Shown here piece after piece: positions 10,837-21,700 of a stretch of DNA of 64,000 nt; within the stretch, counting starts at the first letter, position 1, and the number at the start of each line of letters is the position of its first letter. Origin of the DNA: Gnetum montanum (lineage: Eukaryota; Streptophyta; Gnetopsida; Gnetales; Gnetaceae); NCBI GenBank assembly GCA_015680685.1, contig MNCI01010443.1, forward strand, positions 721,483 through 785,482, written 5' to 3'. The position numbers and the translations under genes were made by a program. The notes under the pieces were generated by a model. That model made no database searches, was not told where the DNA came from, and saw only the letters and a program-made list of their open reading frames with translations.

Positions 10837-12727
10837 ATGAGGTCAAATCCTAGTGCTCAAGAGGTGATGGTTTCTCTCTCTCAACACCATTTATTTCTAG
10901 AAATATTTGGGAATGCTACCTCCTTCTCAATGTGCTTAGAGGAGGGTGAGGGGGCAACTATACTAGTGATGCAGCATTAAGGGTAGGAGATGATTGTAGA
11001 ATTGGTTGTTGATAGAATTTTTGAGGTAGTTAATGCACCTATGGTATCTATATCAGATTTTTCTACACTTAGATATGTGTAGAAATGTGTAGGAACATTC
11101 AATAAAAAATTGAGTGCAGCCTAGTATGAAGAGTTGCTAGATTGATTGGGGGGGGGGGGGGGGGGGGGGGGGAGACTAGGCAATTGATTTCAGACATCTT
11201 TGATTTTTTGGATAACATTATTGCAACCTTGTCAAAGCTACTCGAAGCATAGGGTAAAGGTATCATCCTAGAAGGGAAACTAGAAATGGCTTAGGCACAA
11301 AACCAATGCTTGGCTATGCAGGTTGCTAAATTATGTGCCCATTTTACTGATCCTACACTTCTTAACCCTGCAATAATAAGAGATGAAGCTTTTTACCAGC
11401 TTTAGGAGTGATTAAAATAAGTTGGTAGAATATGGTGATGGCCATATTTAACCAATCCATAGCTAAAGAAAGGACCTATTTAGTTCAAAAGGACTTGGTT
11501 CAGATGCATCTAAAAATGAAATGTTGATTGTAGAAAACCATTGCTTGTGAAATGTTAATGCACAAAAACAATAGATGCAAGAATTCATCTATCAATAGTA
11601 GGAGTAGCTAGCTAAAGAAAATATAGGATTGAGAAGATTGGAAATAGAGAACTACAATCTCTCTATGGAGGAAGTTTGTGCCTTATGTTGAAAATATACC
11701 ATTAAATTACCACCTGGAAAAATGAGGTTCTCAAATTTGAGAAAGTTAAGAATCACTATAAAGACTAGGTTGTCCTATAGAAGGAGATGAATGAGAAACA
11801 TATCCAAGTGGCTAAGGCGAAATTAAATAAGGCCCTCCAAAAACTCCAGCAAGAAAAAGAAGTGTGGAAGCCTATCATTGATGGGATAGATGCCTACAAC
11901 AAAGTGGTGATCTACATGAAGGAGTTACAAATCAAAGAAATGATAGAATATATGAAACTAGCCAATCTTTGATATGCAAATTTGGCAATGCTAACTACCA
12001 TATGGTCACAATCAGAACATGAAAAGTAGATGGCAAGCTCATACTTACTACATGAGGCTGAGTTCAAGCACCAAAAGGACACTAAGCAAAAGCTTGTGAT
12101 TGCAAATGTTGAACCCAAAGTTCTTAAGGAAAAATTCACTGATCAACAATCAATTGCTGATAACCTGGCTAGGAGAATGAATGATTACTAAGAGTTGTAA
12201 AATGCAATCAGGACATTCGATGTCAAGTAAAAATAATTCACTTTTTGTTTCATCAATGCTAAGGAGCTGTTCTAAAAAATTCCTTATCCTTGGAATGTGC
12301 CCATCCTAGCCCACATTGGCAAAGTTGCCTAGACCATACACTATCCCAAGAGTAAGGAGGTGAATATGAAAGCATTGTTGGATGCTTTTCATCTTCTACC
12401 AGAAGTTGTAGTAGCAATAGGATATCCATAATAACCTCAATCACTACATGTGCTTGAAGTTAGAGAAGGTCCATTAGAGCCTTAAGAGCCTCCACCACTT
12501 ACGATCATGTGATCTTTTCAATTTTCTTCATGCCATCAAAGGCCATGTTGTTCAATTTTTGTTTGGTGTTCAATTTTGTATGATGAACACCATAAATTTA
12601 TAATTTTTTTGATTTGTACACCCAAGAACTTAGCCTTGTCATGATAGTTTTGTTGTGTCATGTGCTAATCAATAGTTCCATACTTTCCCAATTTTGTAAA
12701 GAACTCAAGGACAAGTTTTCATTTAGT
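10837..12727 (+). pseudogene. Additional ORF of family-2 copy 2c, C-terminal coiled-coil part (broken)
   Basis: The sequence is homologous to 18720-20330 in copy 2a and 61150-62870 in 2b. Near 10930-10980 it encodes EGATILVMQH, matching KGATIVMMQHHD at 61215-61250. Further on are heptad-rich pieces, for example KAKLNKALQKLQQEKEVWKP (about 11814-11875) and MKELQIKEMIEYMKLANL (11918-11970), parallel to the Y(I/M)ELENLQYANLAMLT stretch of 2a. Numerous stops, mostly TAG. The N-terminal half is missing because copy 1a is inserted at 10836. A poly-G run sits inside it. It ends before the polypurine tract of 2c. Function unknown; the coiled coil suggests self-association. Confidence 0.6.
11148..11172. 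repeat. Poly-G run (25 G)
   Basis: A pure G run interrupts the additional ORF of 2c exactly where 2a (about 18990) and 2b (about 61410) have ordinary sequence. It may be real or an assembly or base-calling artefact. A similar run occurs at 18097-18114. Confidence 0.7.
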
Positions 12728-12737
12728 CATGGGGGTA
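12728..12737 (+). other. Polypurine tract of copy 2c
   Basis: catgggggta stands directly before the LTR start TGATGA. The same block precedes the LTRs at 20353 and 62903, and on minus at 63953. In LTR elements this site primes plus-strand DNA synthesis. Confidence 0.65.
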
Positions 12738-13061
12738 TGATGAGTTGTGGATTAGCTGCATCAATGAGGTCTCATCAACTAGGCCCCATCAATTGGGCCA
12801 TGTTGACTAGGCCCTATCAACATAGGGCCTATTCTTATTTATAAATACATGTCAATCCACAATGTTTTGGGAGATCTTGTCATAACTGTAATGAAGCTCT
12901 TGCAATTTTTACATTCAAAACTTAGAATATTTTCTTGATTTCCCATAGCATGAGTCATTGAGTGTACAAATATTTATTCAAGAACCATTATACCTAAGCA
13001 TGGTAGTATGTGCAACAATAAAGACACACTTCTTGATAAACCTTGTAGCATTCTAGATAGC
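12738..13061 (+). mobile_element. 3' LTR of copy 2c, left part (split by copy 2a)
   Basis: Starts TGATGAGTTG after the polypurine tract and contains a TATA box (tataaata, 12840-12847). It is broken at 13061 by element 2a and resumes at 21164. The joined LTR is about 861 bp, close to the 869 bp of the uninterrupted minus-strand LTR at 63085-63953. Aligning the two shows unbroken homology across the break (cttgtagca...tagc / ttaaa..ttttattcatgca). Confidence 0.8.
13057..13061. repeat. Target-site duplication atagc, left copy (element 2a)
   Basis: atagc here and at 21159-21163 flank element 2a exactly at its TGATGA/TCATCA ends. A perfect 5-bp match fits gypsy integrase. Confidence 0.9.
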
Positions 13062-13866
13062 TAATGAATCGTGGTTTTCCAGGCCTTGATATTGGGTACA
13101 TGATATCATGGCCTAGATACGATATTGTATATGTGATATCATGATTCCTGTGTTAGCCTATAAATATAGCACTTAGGCACACAGTTGGGGGAGGGGGGAA
13201 ATTTTAAGTTTGAACTTATTTTCTTTTGGTAGTTTAGTTTTCAATTTCTTTCTTCCAAGCTAGTTATTCCTAGTGCATGCCTACACTCTGATGTTTGTAA
13301 TTGTACAACACCTTTTTTCAAGTGTGACGTACTTGGACATGTGCATGACCGACAATTAAGATTGAGATTACTTTCATCATTATAACATTCACTAAGATTA
13401 ATTTTGTTGTTTTAATTATTTAATGCCTTCTTTAGTTAATAGTTTGATTTATTGTTATTTACTTTTCCTATCATTAAGTGGAATGTGTACGCCTTAATCA
13501 CAAGCATTTAAGTGCAAATACTTGGCATGCCTAGTAGTAATCCCATGAAGTCCAAGACATGTATGGATGATTAAGGGTGGATACCAATGTCATAGGCTAA
13601 TTCAGGTTTTGCTTCCATTGTTAGTTTAATCAATTTATTATTTATATTATCAGGAGTAATGTAGAATTAGGACAACATCATATGCCTCAATTTGGACTAA
13701 ACCATACATGACAAAGCTACCACTAGTCTAGATGGAAAGACAACGAACTGTAATCAACATATAACTATCTAAGTGCCACAACTATTCCATCCATGGAGTT
13801 CAACTAAATTGTGCGTACATGCTTGTATTCGTATGGTTGAGCGTAGGGGTATCTTGTTTCTCATCA
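13062..13866 (+). mobile_element. 5' LTR of element 2a
   Basis: Runs from TAATGAATCGTGG (decayed TGATGAATCATGG) to TCTCATCA, 805 bp. It carries a perfect 12-bp palindrome CATGATATCATG (13099-13110), a second GATATC-type repeat near 13134-13143, and a TATA box (tataaata, 13159-13166). It pairs with 20353-21158 in sequence and length. Confidence 0.9.
13159..13166 (+). promoter_or_regulatory. TATA box of 5' LTR, element 2a
   Basis: tataaata sits in the context gttagcc-tataaatatagcac, about 98 bp into the LTR and just downstream of the GATATC palindromes. The identical context is at 20450-20457 in the partner LTR. Confidence 0.65.
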
Positions 13867-13888
13867 TTAGTTTTGTTGCTAGGGATGG
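13867..13888 (+). other. Primer-binding site of element 2a (decayed)
   Basis: Directly after the LTR end, ttagttttgttgctaggga can be read as the common plant-gypsy primer site TGGCGCCGTTGCCGGGGA after several C-to-T and G-to-A changes. That site is typical of Athila-like and other plant Ty3/gypsy lineages. The match is inferred through decay. Confidence 0.45.
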
Positions 13889-13999
13889 TGCTATTTATCT
13901 AAATTAGTTATATTACACAAGATCACTGTAAAAGGGTATTAATGATATATCTTTCAAGAAGTACTCAAACACACACACAAATCGACAATAATGTCTCAC

Positions 14000-16200
14000 T
14001 CATGTGGAAATGAATATGAATCATATAATGCACCTATTCATTAGTGAACTAATGAAATATATAATGAAGAAGATTGGAGTCATCCACCTTATGAAGGGGT
14101 TTTTCATGACCATGGCCATCCTAACGACACTCAAAGACTATATTCACCTAAGGTAGAAAATCTTGAAGAAGATGACATCAGTCCTAAACTAGGGGAGGCC
14201 TCAAGGCCTAAGACCTCCTCAGTACTTAGAAATGATAAACTAAGGGACCTTGAGGAACATTACAGAAGCCATGGCTATCCTACCAATTCCTCCTTTTCAT
14301 CTTTTCCCTCAACTTCAACATCTAGTTCTGACGAAGATGAATGTAGATATAGAGATAGAGCTACACAAAAGGGTCAAAATAAAAGCAAAAATTGAATCCA
14401 CAGACATACTCAAGGTCATCAACATGAACACAAGCCCCATTGTCACGATAAATCAAATAGAGATTTTAATCAGAACTTGTTTGATGATGATAAACCCCTG
14501 TTAGTCCCTAAAAGCCTAATGCACATCAAAGAGGCCATTAAGATATCTCATAGGCATCACAAGAAGAGTCGACTACCTAAGCTCAATATGAACAATATTC
14601 CAAAATTCGTAGGAGGCTATGATTCATATTTTCAACATCATTTACAAGCTTTTCATGATGCTTGTGTGCTCAACAATGTGGACAGTAGATGGCATAAGCT
14701 TAAGCTCATTCCTAGGATACTAATTGATAAAGCTGAAGTGTGGTGTAGATCATTGGAATGAAATTCAATCAAGCAATGGTAAACCATGTTGGAAATTTTC
14801 ACTAAACGATACTAGACCTATGTGCAAGTGTCACCGTTAAAGAGACAAATACAAAGATGGAAGAAAGAACAACAAGAATCTTTGGACATGACCTTAGATA
14901 GATACTATGCCTTACTAAATAAATGTCTAGGTCATATTTTCTCTAATAAAGAGCAAATACTCAACATTATAGATGGGCTTAGCAATGAACTAAGGGTGAA
15001 CCTTGGAAAGTATGCTCAAGGACAATTATATAAGCTCCAAACCCACCAAGTCAAAGAACTAATAGAGTGTCTAGTGAAAGAAGAGATAGAAGTATCTAAA
15101 TGGAAGAATGCCAAAGCATTTGAGTGGGATCCAACTCTAGAAACAACAAGGGTCCAAAACTATGATGAAGAGGAAGCAACCAATTCTAAAAGGGTGATAT
15201 AGTCCCAACCTTTGCCAATACAAAAATTGATAGATGAAATTGAGGAAAAGAATAATAAGATGATTGTATGGGAAAATGAACAAATGATAAACTTAGAAGA
15301 CATTATCAGGGAGAGGGTAATCCAAAATAAAATTGGTAATCAAAACAAATAGAGGGCATAGAAATCAAAAATAGTTAAGAATACTATTTAGCAACCAAGG
15401 AGAATGGCTAAAGGTAACAAGGCCAAAGGCTTAACTATAGATAATGAGAATGGATGTGATGTCTATTTATATGACCATCTAAAGGGCCATTACCTAGTCT
15501 TGTCACATCTATATGAGTATTGGGTAGGGAAGCTACACCCAAAATTCATACAAAGGTATTGCTTTAGGTGCATCCCTATTCCACAAGGTAATTATGGAAA
15601 ACCCCATAACCCATTGTACTATCCTGAGGGGAGCTATTACCAGCCTCAACACTTTTCTCCATCGCAGTGGAAAAACTCATAGGCATGGGGGAGGTCACCA
15701 TCTAGCCAGCCACATCCTCCTTGCTTGCCAAAACCAAACACCTACTATGTTCAACATCCTGCTTCTCCAACCAATTCTGAATCCTCTACCTCTAATCGTT
15801 GTTATCACTCTCCTGAGTACCATTGACCTATGTCTTCTCTTGAGGGATCACCACCTCATACTTCTGACACTTCTCCTCACCCTTAGTATTCTCATCCTTC
15901 ACCTCCTTCTACACCACCATTAGATGTATCATATGGTTTCACACCACTATGCAAACCAATAGATGTAACTTGTGCTACTGCTATTAATGAAAGTAGGTTC
16001 CCTACACAACATTGGAAGCATTCCTTCTTTAGGCATAACTATAAGAAGAAGAATCATGCTTCTAAACCTACTCCACCATCTAAACTAGTGCAAGGTTAAC
16101 CTTGTGACACACCTTCCTTAGCTCCATCAACAACCCCTATCACTATAACTAGGCCTCCACCCCACACTCCAACATTCACAGAATCTAGTGAATTCACCAA
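14000..16200 (+). pseudogene. gag: Gag polyprotein of element 2a (broken)
   Basis: A retrotransposon Gag central domain is readable at about 14575-14760, with LPKLNMNNIPKF followed by YDSYFQHHLQAFHDAC and KAEVWCRSLE, the usual order fxG..d...hl..F...c.....A..Wf..L. It continues after a stop at 14822-15202 with the helical half (KRQIQRWKKEQQESLDMTLD, YYALLNKCLGH). A C-terminal part lies at 15404-15682 (HLYEYWVGKLHPKFIQRY, then a Tyr/Pro/Gln-rich tail). Stops at 14760, 15202 and 15682 are TGA, TAG and TAG. The corresponding gag part in 2b begins at 52961. A zinc knuckle is not clear. Confidence 0.7.
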
Positions 16201-17829
16201 TGTAAAGGGACACATAGATCCATGCATACTACCATATAGTCAAGGGTGCCATAGTGGGCTATATTTCCCTCATATTGTACACACACCCTGTAACCTACCC
16301 TGCTATGTTTTCTTTAATTATGTGTGTGACCAAAAATTTCTCTACCTAGCCACCATACCACCAATAGACACCTAGTGGCTCGGGCATGAAGGATTCCTAA
16401 CATTTCATACATGCATGAATCCTATTTTTCTACTTATTAATCCCTAGAAATGACCAAATGTTTAGTCATGAGGGTCACCCTCCATTCTAATTTTCAGGAT
16501 TCTTAAGTGTTATTTTGTCTCTCTATTTTACGATTTTTTGTCATTTCTTTATTTCTTTTAGTTTTTCTAATTGTTGTTTTCAATTTTTCATTGTAATCTT
16601 GGCTGTGAATAAGTTGATCATGTTGCCCATTAAGGTTAGTTTTTTCTCTATGTTGCCTAGTCATAAGGGATTGATTATTCAGACATTGAGACACGACATC
16701 CATCCATCTATTCCATTAATAAGAGGTTCATGCTCTGGTCACAATGGTAGTCTTTTTCATCATCCAACCATAAATAATTTAATAATCATTATATCTAGAG
16801 AGACAAGTGAAGGATCAAGGTGGAATGATAAGGGTATGACATAAAGGGGATTTGTAGATTCTCTTTGGCTACTTCCGTATGTTCTATCATGTTGTTGAGG
16901 TTGTAACTATATCCCTGTAGATCTAATGAAAAATTGGAGTAAGAGAAACTTAAAATGGCACTAAATCAGCTCTTGTGGATCCCATTGGAAAGACATGCAC
17001 CCGTGCCTAAAGGTAGGTGACTTCATAGAGCCAAAAAAAAACAAGAGAGATTAAAAAAAGAGGAAGAGAGTAAGCCACCATGACACTTCTCTCTTACTCC
17101 TCCCTTGAACAAAACACCAAGTGATGTTACTCCTTGTAACTCTGGTAGGCTTATGGTTGTTTGTCAATGGGATGAAATGATGTAGTGTCACTATAATGTG
17201 GTATGGAATTGGTTTGAAACTTGGAAAGCTAGACACATGGTTATTTAACCAATAATTACACAGAATATTCCATTATGACCATCATTAGAAACCTCATGCC
17301 TTGATTTCTGCGATCCCTTTTGTAACCCATCTCATCTCATTGTTCGAATATTCATAAGTTGTACTTGGTGTAATGTAGGGTTATTATCTCAACTTGGTGG
17401 TTTTAACATGTGTGTTTTGTTCATAGTTATCTATTGCATTAAACTTCTCTAATGCCCATGGACATTAGAGGTGTGGTTCCACAAGGGCATCATAGGCTAG
17501 AGCCTACTTTGGGGAGGATCCACTTGTGTAACTTTTGTAACTCATCCCTATTGCACATGACCACATTATTTCACACTCTTCAACTACTCATCTAAGTGAA
17601 CTATTCTTTCCCTTATCATTTTAATCAGTCATTCCTCAACTAGTACTATGCACCCTTCATCCTAGCCCCTTTTCACAAATTTTAATATATGACTCCACCA
17701 TGACACACTTCTAGTGCATCAAAATTGATTTTCCAAATACCCCAGACCTTCCAATTTAATCTCAAACCCTCAATTAACTATCAAAAATTCATTATTTCCA
17801 CTCAGTTGCTGCATTTGATGCATGTTGGT
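16201..17829 (+). other. Post-pol spacer of element 2a, joined directly to gag
   Basis: No gene is seen. From about 16380 this matches the segment after integrase in 2b, for example catccatccatctattcca..aataagaggttc at 16698-16730 against 58255-58285. Thus the sequence that should follow integrase follows gag here, which marks the pol deletion near 16250-16400. The role of the spacer is unknown. Confidence 0.6.
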
Positions 17830-17915
17830 GGGGACATGATATCACGTCTGACCCAATATTGCATACATGATACCAGGTACATGATATCGGGTCTTGCCTA
17901 CCTATATATACTAAC
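17830..17915 (+). promoter_or_regulatory. Internal promoter-like segment before the additional ORF, element 2a
   Basis: Contains catgatatcacg, tacatgatatcggg and aatattgcatacatg, the same GATATC-type motifs found in the LTR promoter, followed by TATATATA at 17903-17910. The ATG of the additional ORF (18092) lies 189 bp downstream. In 2b the TATATATA at 59494 is 185 bp before the matching ATG. Conserved motif order and spacing suggest a second promoter for the additional ORF. Confidence 0.5.
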
Positions 17916-18091
17916 GATCCCACCTACTTCATGTTCATTTCTTTTATTTGACACTAGGGGAGAGTTGTTGAAATTTTTCTTTGTGAATTAGAGCTTTACC
18001 TCTCCATCTTCCAAGCGTAATATCTTGCTCCCTAACATTCTAATTGCAATTCTATTTGATCCTAGTTGAACCTAGAGTGTTCCACTTAGTC

Positions 18092-18115
18092 ATGGCGGGG
18101 GGGGGGGGGGGGGGN

Positions 18116-18148
<33 letters not shown>

Positions 18149-20335
18149 TTACTTAGTAGGAAGTGTGCATATTGTTTTCCCCACCAAAGGTTTAAATAAA
18201 CTATCTACTTATGCAACATGGGGTAGTACAATTTTGATGGAAAAACTTTTATATTTAATAGAAATACTAAGGTAGTTCAAAGAAAGAAAGATAGGGAAGC
18301 TTTCCTTACCTTTCCCTTGTCTCATCAGGAAGTTGTGCAAATGTGCTAGAAATTTGGGCTATATGAATGATATTCTTAGAAAAGCCCAAAATGCTTTGTA
18401 TGTTGAACTACTCAAACTGCCAATGCCAAGGAAATACATTGCCAAGTAATTAGAGTAAGAAGAAGAGTGAAAGGTTGGGCCCACTATGCCTTAAACGGTA
18501 GGGCTTGGCCAACAACAAGAAGTAGGGCCCAACACACAATCCACAATCCAGTAAGTCCAAAAATTGCCATCATCACAACAAGACTATTGACTGTCCATCA
18601 ATCATCTTTGAATAATTCCTAAGATGGTTAGTTGGGAGAGTTGTGATGCCAAAAATTTATTCAAGGCCATTGAGGATATTGTCTAGCCCACTATTTCATC
18701 TGATCCCATAAGTGGAATCATTTCATTAATTTTAGGAGGAGAGTCCTAGTGGTCTTAGTAGATCTCTGGGAATGTCACATCCTTCCAAGTCAAATTAGAA
18801 ACTAGTGAAGGTGCCACAGTTATGTTCATGCAGCGCTAGGATGTGGTAGGTGTGGTAGAGGTGGTCATAGACCACATTAAAGAATCTTTTAATATCCCTA
18901 TTATGCCACTAACAGATTTCATGGGAGCACATGATGCTCAAGTTTTGGACAGTTCCTCAATGACTCCTGTAGAACATGAGGATGTTTTGGATCATTTGCT
19001 ACAAATAGGACAAGTTATGAATTCCTTGTTTTTCATCCACCAAGATGTCACAACAATACAATAAGACCTCATTTCAGCCAAGGAAAAATTGGTCACCCTA
19101 CAAGTTGAACAAAGGGATCCTTTCCAATTCATTGTAGATGACCAATTGGATGATTTTAGAACTAAGAAACTAAATAAATTATTGGAAGAAAACAAAAAGG
19201 TGGAAAGGGAGAAAGAATAGGCTGATTGGGATGCTTCCAAGGCAAGCTCAAACATATGCACATGCTAAAGCTCTCAAGGCCTTACAAGAGGAGAATAAAC
19301 AACTTGCTGTTGAAAATATTCAGTTGACAAAAATTGAGAAACAAAAGAATGTTCTAGAAGAAAGTTTCCAATAGATGCAAGAACAATTAGTATAGGTCAA
19401 CAAAGATATGAATGGATTAGCTAGGGAAAATACAACCCTTTCCATGGAGGAGGTCCACACCATCTATTAAAAGATGACAAGAGAGATTAGTGCATGGTAA
19501 AATGAGGCGAAAAATCATGATAAGTTAAAAGAGAACTTCTATGATCAGGTGGGGATGTACAAAGTAATCATTGAAAAGGAGATCTATATGGGTAAGGCTC
19601 GCATTAACTCTTTTAGTGCTTAACACACTGATTGGTAAGCCATATTGGATACATATGCCTTCATCCACCAAGCAGAACTGAAAAGTCGGGACCTGCAAAT
19701 TTAGGACTTAATGAAGTACATCGAGCTAGAAAATTTGCAATATGCTAACTTAGCCATGTTAACAGTAGGGTGCTCGAAAAATGAGCTTGAGGAAAAGGTA
19801 GCTACTACTTATGCTAAGTATGAGATAGAGTTTCCAAACATTAAAAGTGCTCAAGGCAAGTTACCACGACCAAAGAGATGTAGCAGCAAACTTGGCTTGA
19901 CGATTGATAGATTATCATGAATTACAAAATAAAGCCAGAGCCTATGAGGAGGAATGACAATAGTTTTTTCCATGGTATGTCAAAGCAAACTAGATGTTTC
20001 CATAACTACCATGTCTATGGGAGGTGCCAACTCCATCAAACATTAGGACATTAGCATGGACTATGCATGATCCTTGGATAGAAGAAGAAAAACTATAGGT
20101 GCTTCTCACATGTCAACAATATTAGAAGCCTATAGTACCAGACAAAGGGAAAGCACCAATGGAGGAGTCACCACCTTTGGGAACCACATGAGTTCCAACA
20201 TTTTGTGTTTTGTATCCAAGTCTTATGTTTTCCATATTGCAGCATGGCTAGTTAGTAGTAATCAATAATCACATACCTTCATAATGTTTTGTAAGGGACT
20301 CATTTCTCATTGTATTAACTCAAGGATGAGTTTCT
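18092..20335 (+). pseudogene. Additional ORF of element 2a (N-terminal part lost, broken)
   Basis: The ATG at 18092 stands in cttagtcATGG, identical in context to the ATG at 59679 of 2b. Straight after it comes poly-G, one N and a GA repeat, and sequence homologous to 2b resumes only at about 18160, so about 0.85 kb coding for the N-terminus is missing or misassembled. Downstream, shifts aside, are FPTKGLNKLSTYATWGS and KLSLPFPCLIRKLC (about 18190-18340), the end of the conserved domain. Then VVIDHIKESFNIPIMPLTDF (18865-18925) follows, and a long heptad-rich region (19080-19920) with LENLQYANLAMLT. Stops are mainly TAG. It ends before the polypurine tract. Function unknown; domain plus coiled coil as in 2b. 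Confidence 0.6.
18097..18144. repeat. Poly-G run, one N, and (GA)n microsatellite
   Basis: 18 G (18097-18114), N at 18115, then GA repeats to 18144. It stands where 2b has about 0.85 kb of coding-like sequence, so an assembly collapse is likely. Confidence 0.85.
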
Positions 20336-20343
20336 ATTCTATT

Positions 20344-20352
20344 GTGGGGGTA
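20344..20352 (+). other. Polypurine tract of element 2a
   Basis: gtgggggta directly precedes the 3' LTR start TGATGAATC. Confidence 0.65.
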
Positions 20353-21158
20353 TGATGAATCATGGTTTTCTAGGACTCCATATTGGGTACGCAATATCAT
20401 AGCCTAGATATGATATAGTATACACGATATCGTGATTCTTGTGTTAGCCTATAAATATAGCACNNNNNNNNNNNNNNNNNNNNNNNNNNNNNAATTTTAA
20501 GTTTGAAGTTCTTTTCTTTTGGTAGTTTAGTTTTTAGTTTCTTTCTTTCAAGTTAGTTATTCCCAGTGCATGCTCGCAATGTGATGTCTGTAATTGTATG
20601 ACATCTTTGTTCGAGTGTGATGTACTTGGACATTTGCATGACCGACAATAAAGATTAAGATTACTTTCATAATTGTAGCATTCACTTAGATTAATTTTTT
20701 TGTTTTAATTATTTAATGCCTTCCTTAGTTAAAAATTATATTTATTGTTATTTACTTTTCATGTCATTAAGCGAAATGTGTGCACCTTAATCATGAGCAT
20801 TTAAGTGCGAATACTTGGCATGCCAGTAGTAATCCCACAAAGTCCAAGACATGTATGGATGGTCAATGGCAGATACCATCACCATAGGCTAATTTAGGAT
20901 TTTCTTCCATTATTAGTTTAATTAATTTATATTTTCTATTATCAGGAGTAATGTAGAATTATAACAACATCATATGCCTCACTCTAGACTAAACCATACA
21001 TGACAAAGCTACCACTAGTCTAGGTGGGAAGATAGCGAGCTACAATCAATGTATAACTATCTAGGTGCCACAACTAGTCCATCCATTGAGTTTGACCAGA
21101 TCATGCATACATGCTCATATTCATATGGTTGAGCATAGGGGTACCCTGCTGCTCATCA
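20353..21158 (+). mobile_element. 3' LTR of element 2a
   Basis: TGATGAATCATGG...CTGCTCATCA, 806 bp including a 29-base N gap (20464-20492) just after the TATA box (20450-20457). Inverted ends TGATGA/TCATCA are perfect. It is co-linear with the 5' LTR at 13062-13866. Confidence 0.9.
20464..20492. other. Assembly gap (29 N)
   Basis: Run of N in the LTR. The 5' LTR has 'ttaggcacacagttgggggaggggg' here, so a G-rich stretch probably stopped sequencing. Confidence 0.95.
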
Positions 21159-21700
21159 ATAGCTTAAACGTTTTATTCATGCATTTAATGTTTTTGGTTT
21201 TTTATTCAATGTTTTTCAATAATCAAGCTAATCAAGTAATTAAAAAAGATAAGTTAAATAGAAATTAAGTAAATACATAAGTATGATCGCTTCAAGAATG
21301 CATATGATGTTTGGTAATCTTGGCAGTTTTTAATGCTTAGTAACCTAGCAACATTATATGTGTTTAGGATGTGTATGGTAAGTGGGACTAGATACTTATG
21401 TTAAGACTAAGTAAAAAATAGTTAGCAAATTAAATTAAAGTAAATATTAAATTACCTTATCCTTTATCATGTTTATTTCAAGCACCAAAATCATAAAATA
21501 TAAAATCAATTACACTTAAACCATACCCTTAAGCTTCACAAGTGTAGTTGCGAAGACAACAAACATTCTCAACACCCAATTTACTTCCTAGAGAACTAGT
21601 GCATTAGAAAACCATAGATCCTACATAATTCAATTGGATGACATGTGAACGCTTCATGATTTGTATGGTTGGACATAGGGGTGCCTCTAATTGCTCATCA
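21159..21700 (+). mobile_element. 3' LTR of copy 2c, right part
   Basis: Begins with the second atagc (21159-21163) and ends gctcatca at 21700. It continues the LTR left at 13061. ttaaacgttttattcatgca aligns with the reverse complement of the intact LTR near 63600-63620. The flank gagtc (21701-21705) would be one copy of 2c's own target duplication. Confidence 0.8.

Larger units (their letters stand above)
13062..21158 (+). mobile_element. Family-2 element 2a: complete, non-autonomous (gag plus additional ORF, no pol)
   Basis: An 8.1-kb unit bounded by two LTRs of 805 and 806 bp and a perfect 5-bp duplication (atagc). Inside are a primer-binding site, gag (about 14000-16200), a spacer (16200-17830) homologous to the post-integrase spacer of 2b (57841-59400), a promoter-like segment, the additional ORF and a polypurine tract. 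No protease, RT, RNase H or integrase is present. Compared with 2b about 3.5-4 kb of pol is absent between gag and spacer. It would depend on enzymes from relatives such as 2b. The first ~110 bp of the two LTRs differ at about 15% of sites by eye, mostly transitions, so the insertion is old. It sits inside the 3' LTR of copy 2c. Confidence 0.9.

Noticed and set aside
16503-16844. Open frames on both strands in the spacer of 2a
   Set aside because: Not conserved in the homologous spacer of 2b (57841-59400), and composition is AT-rich non-coding.
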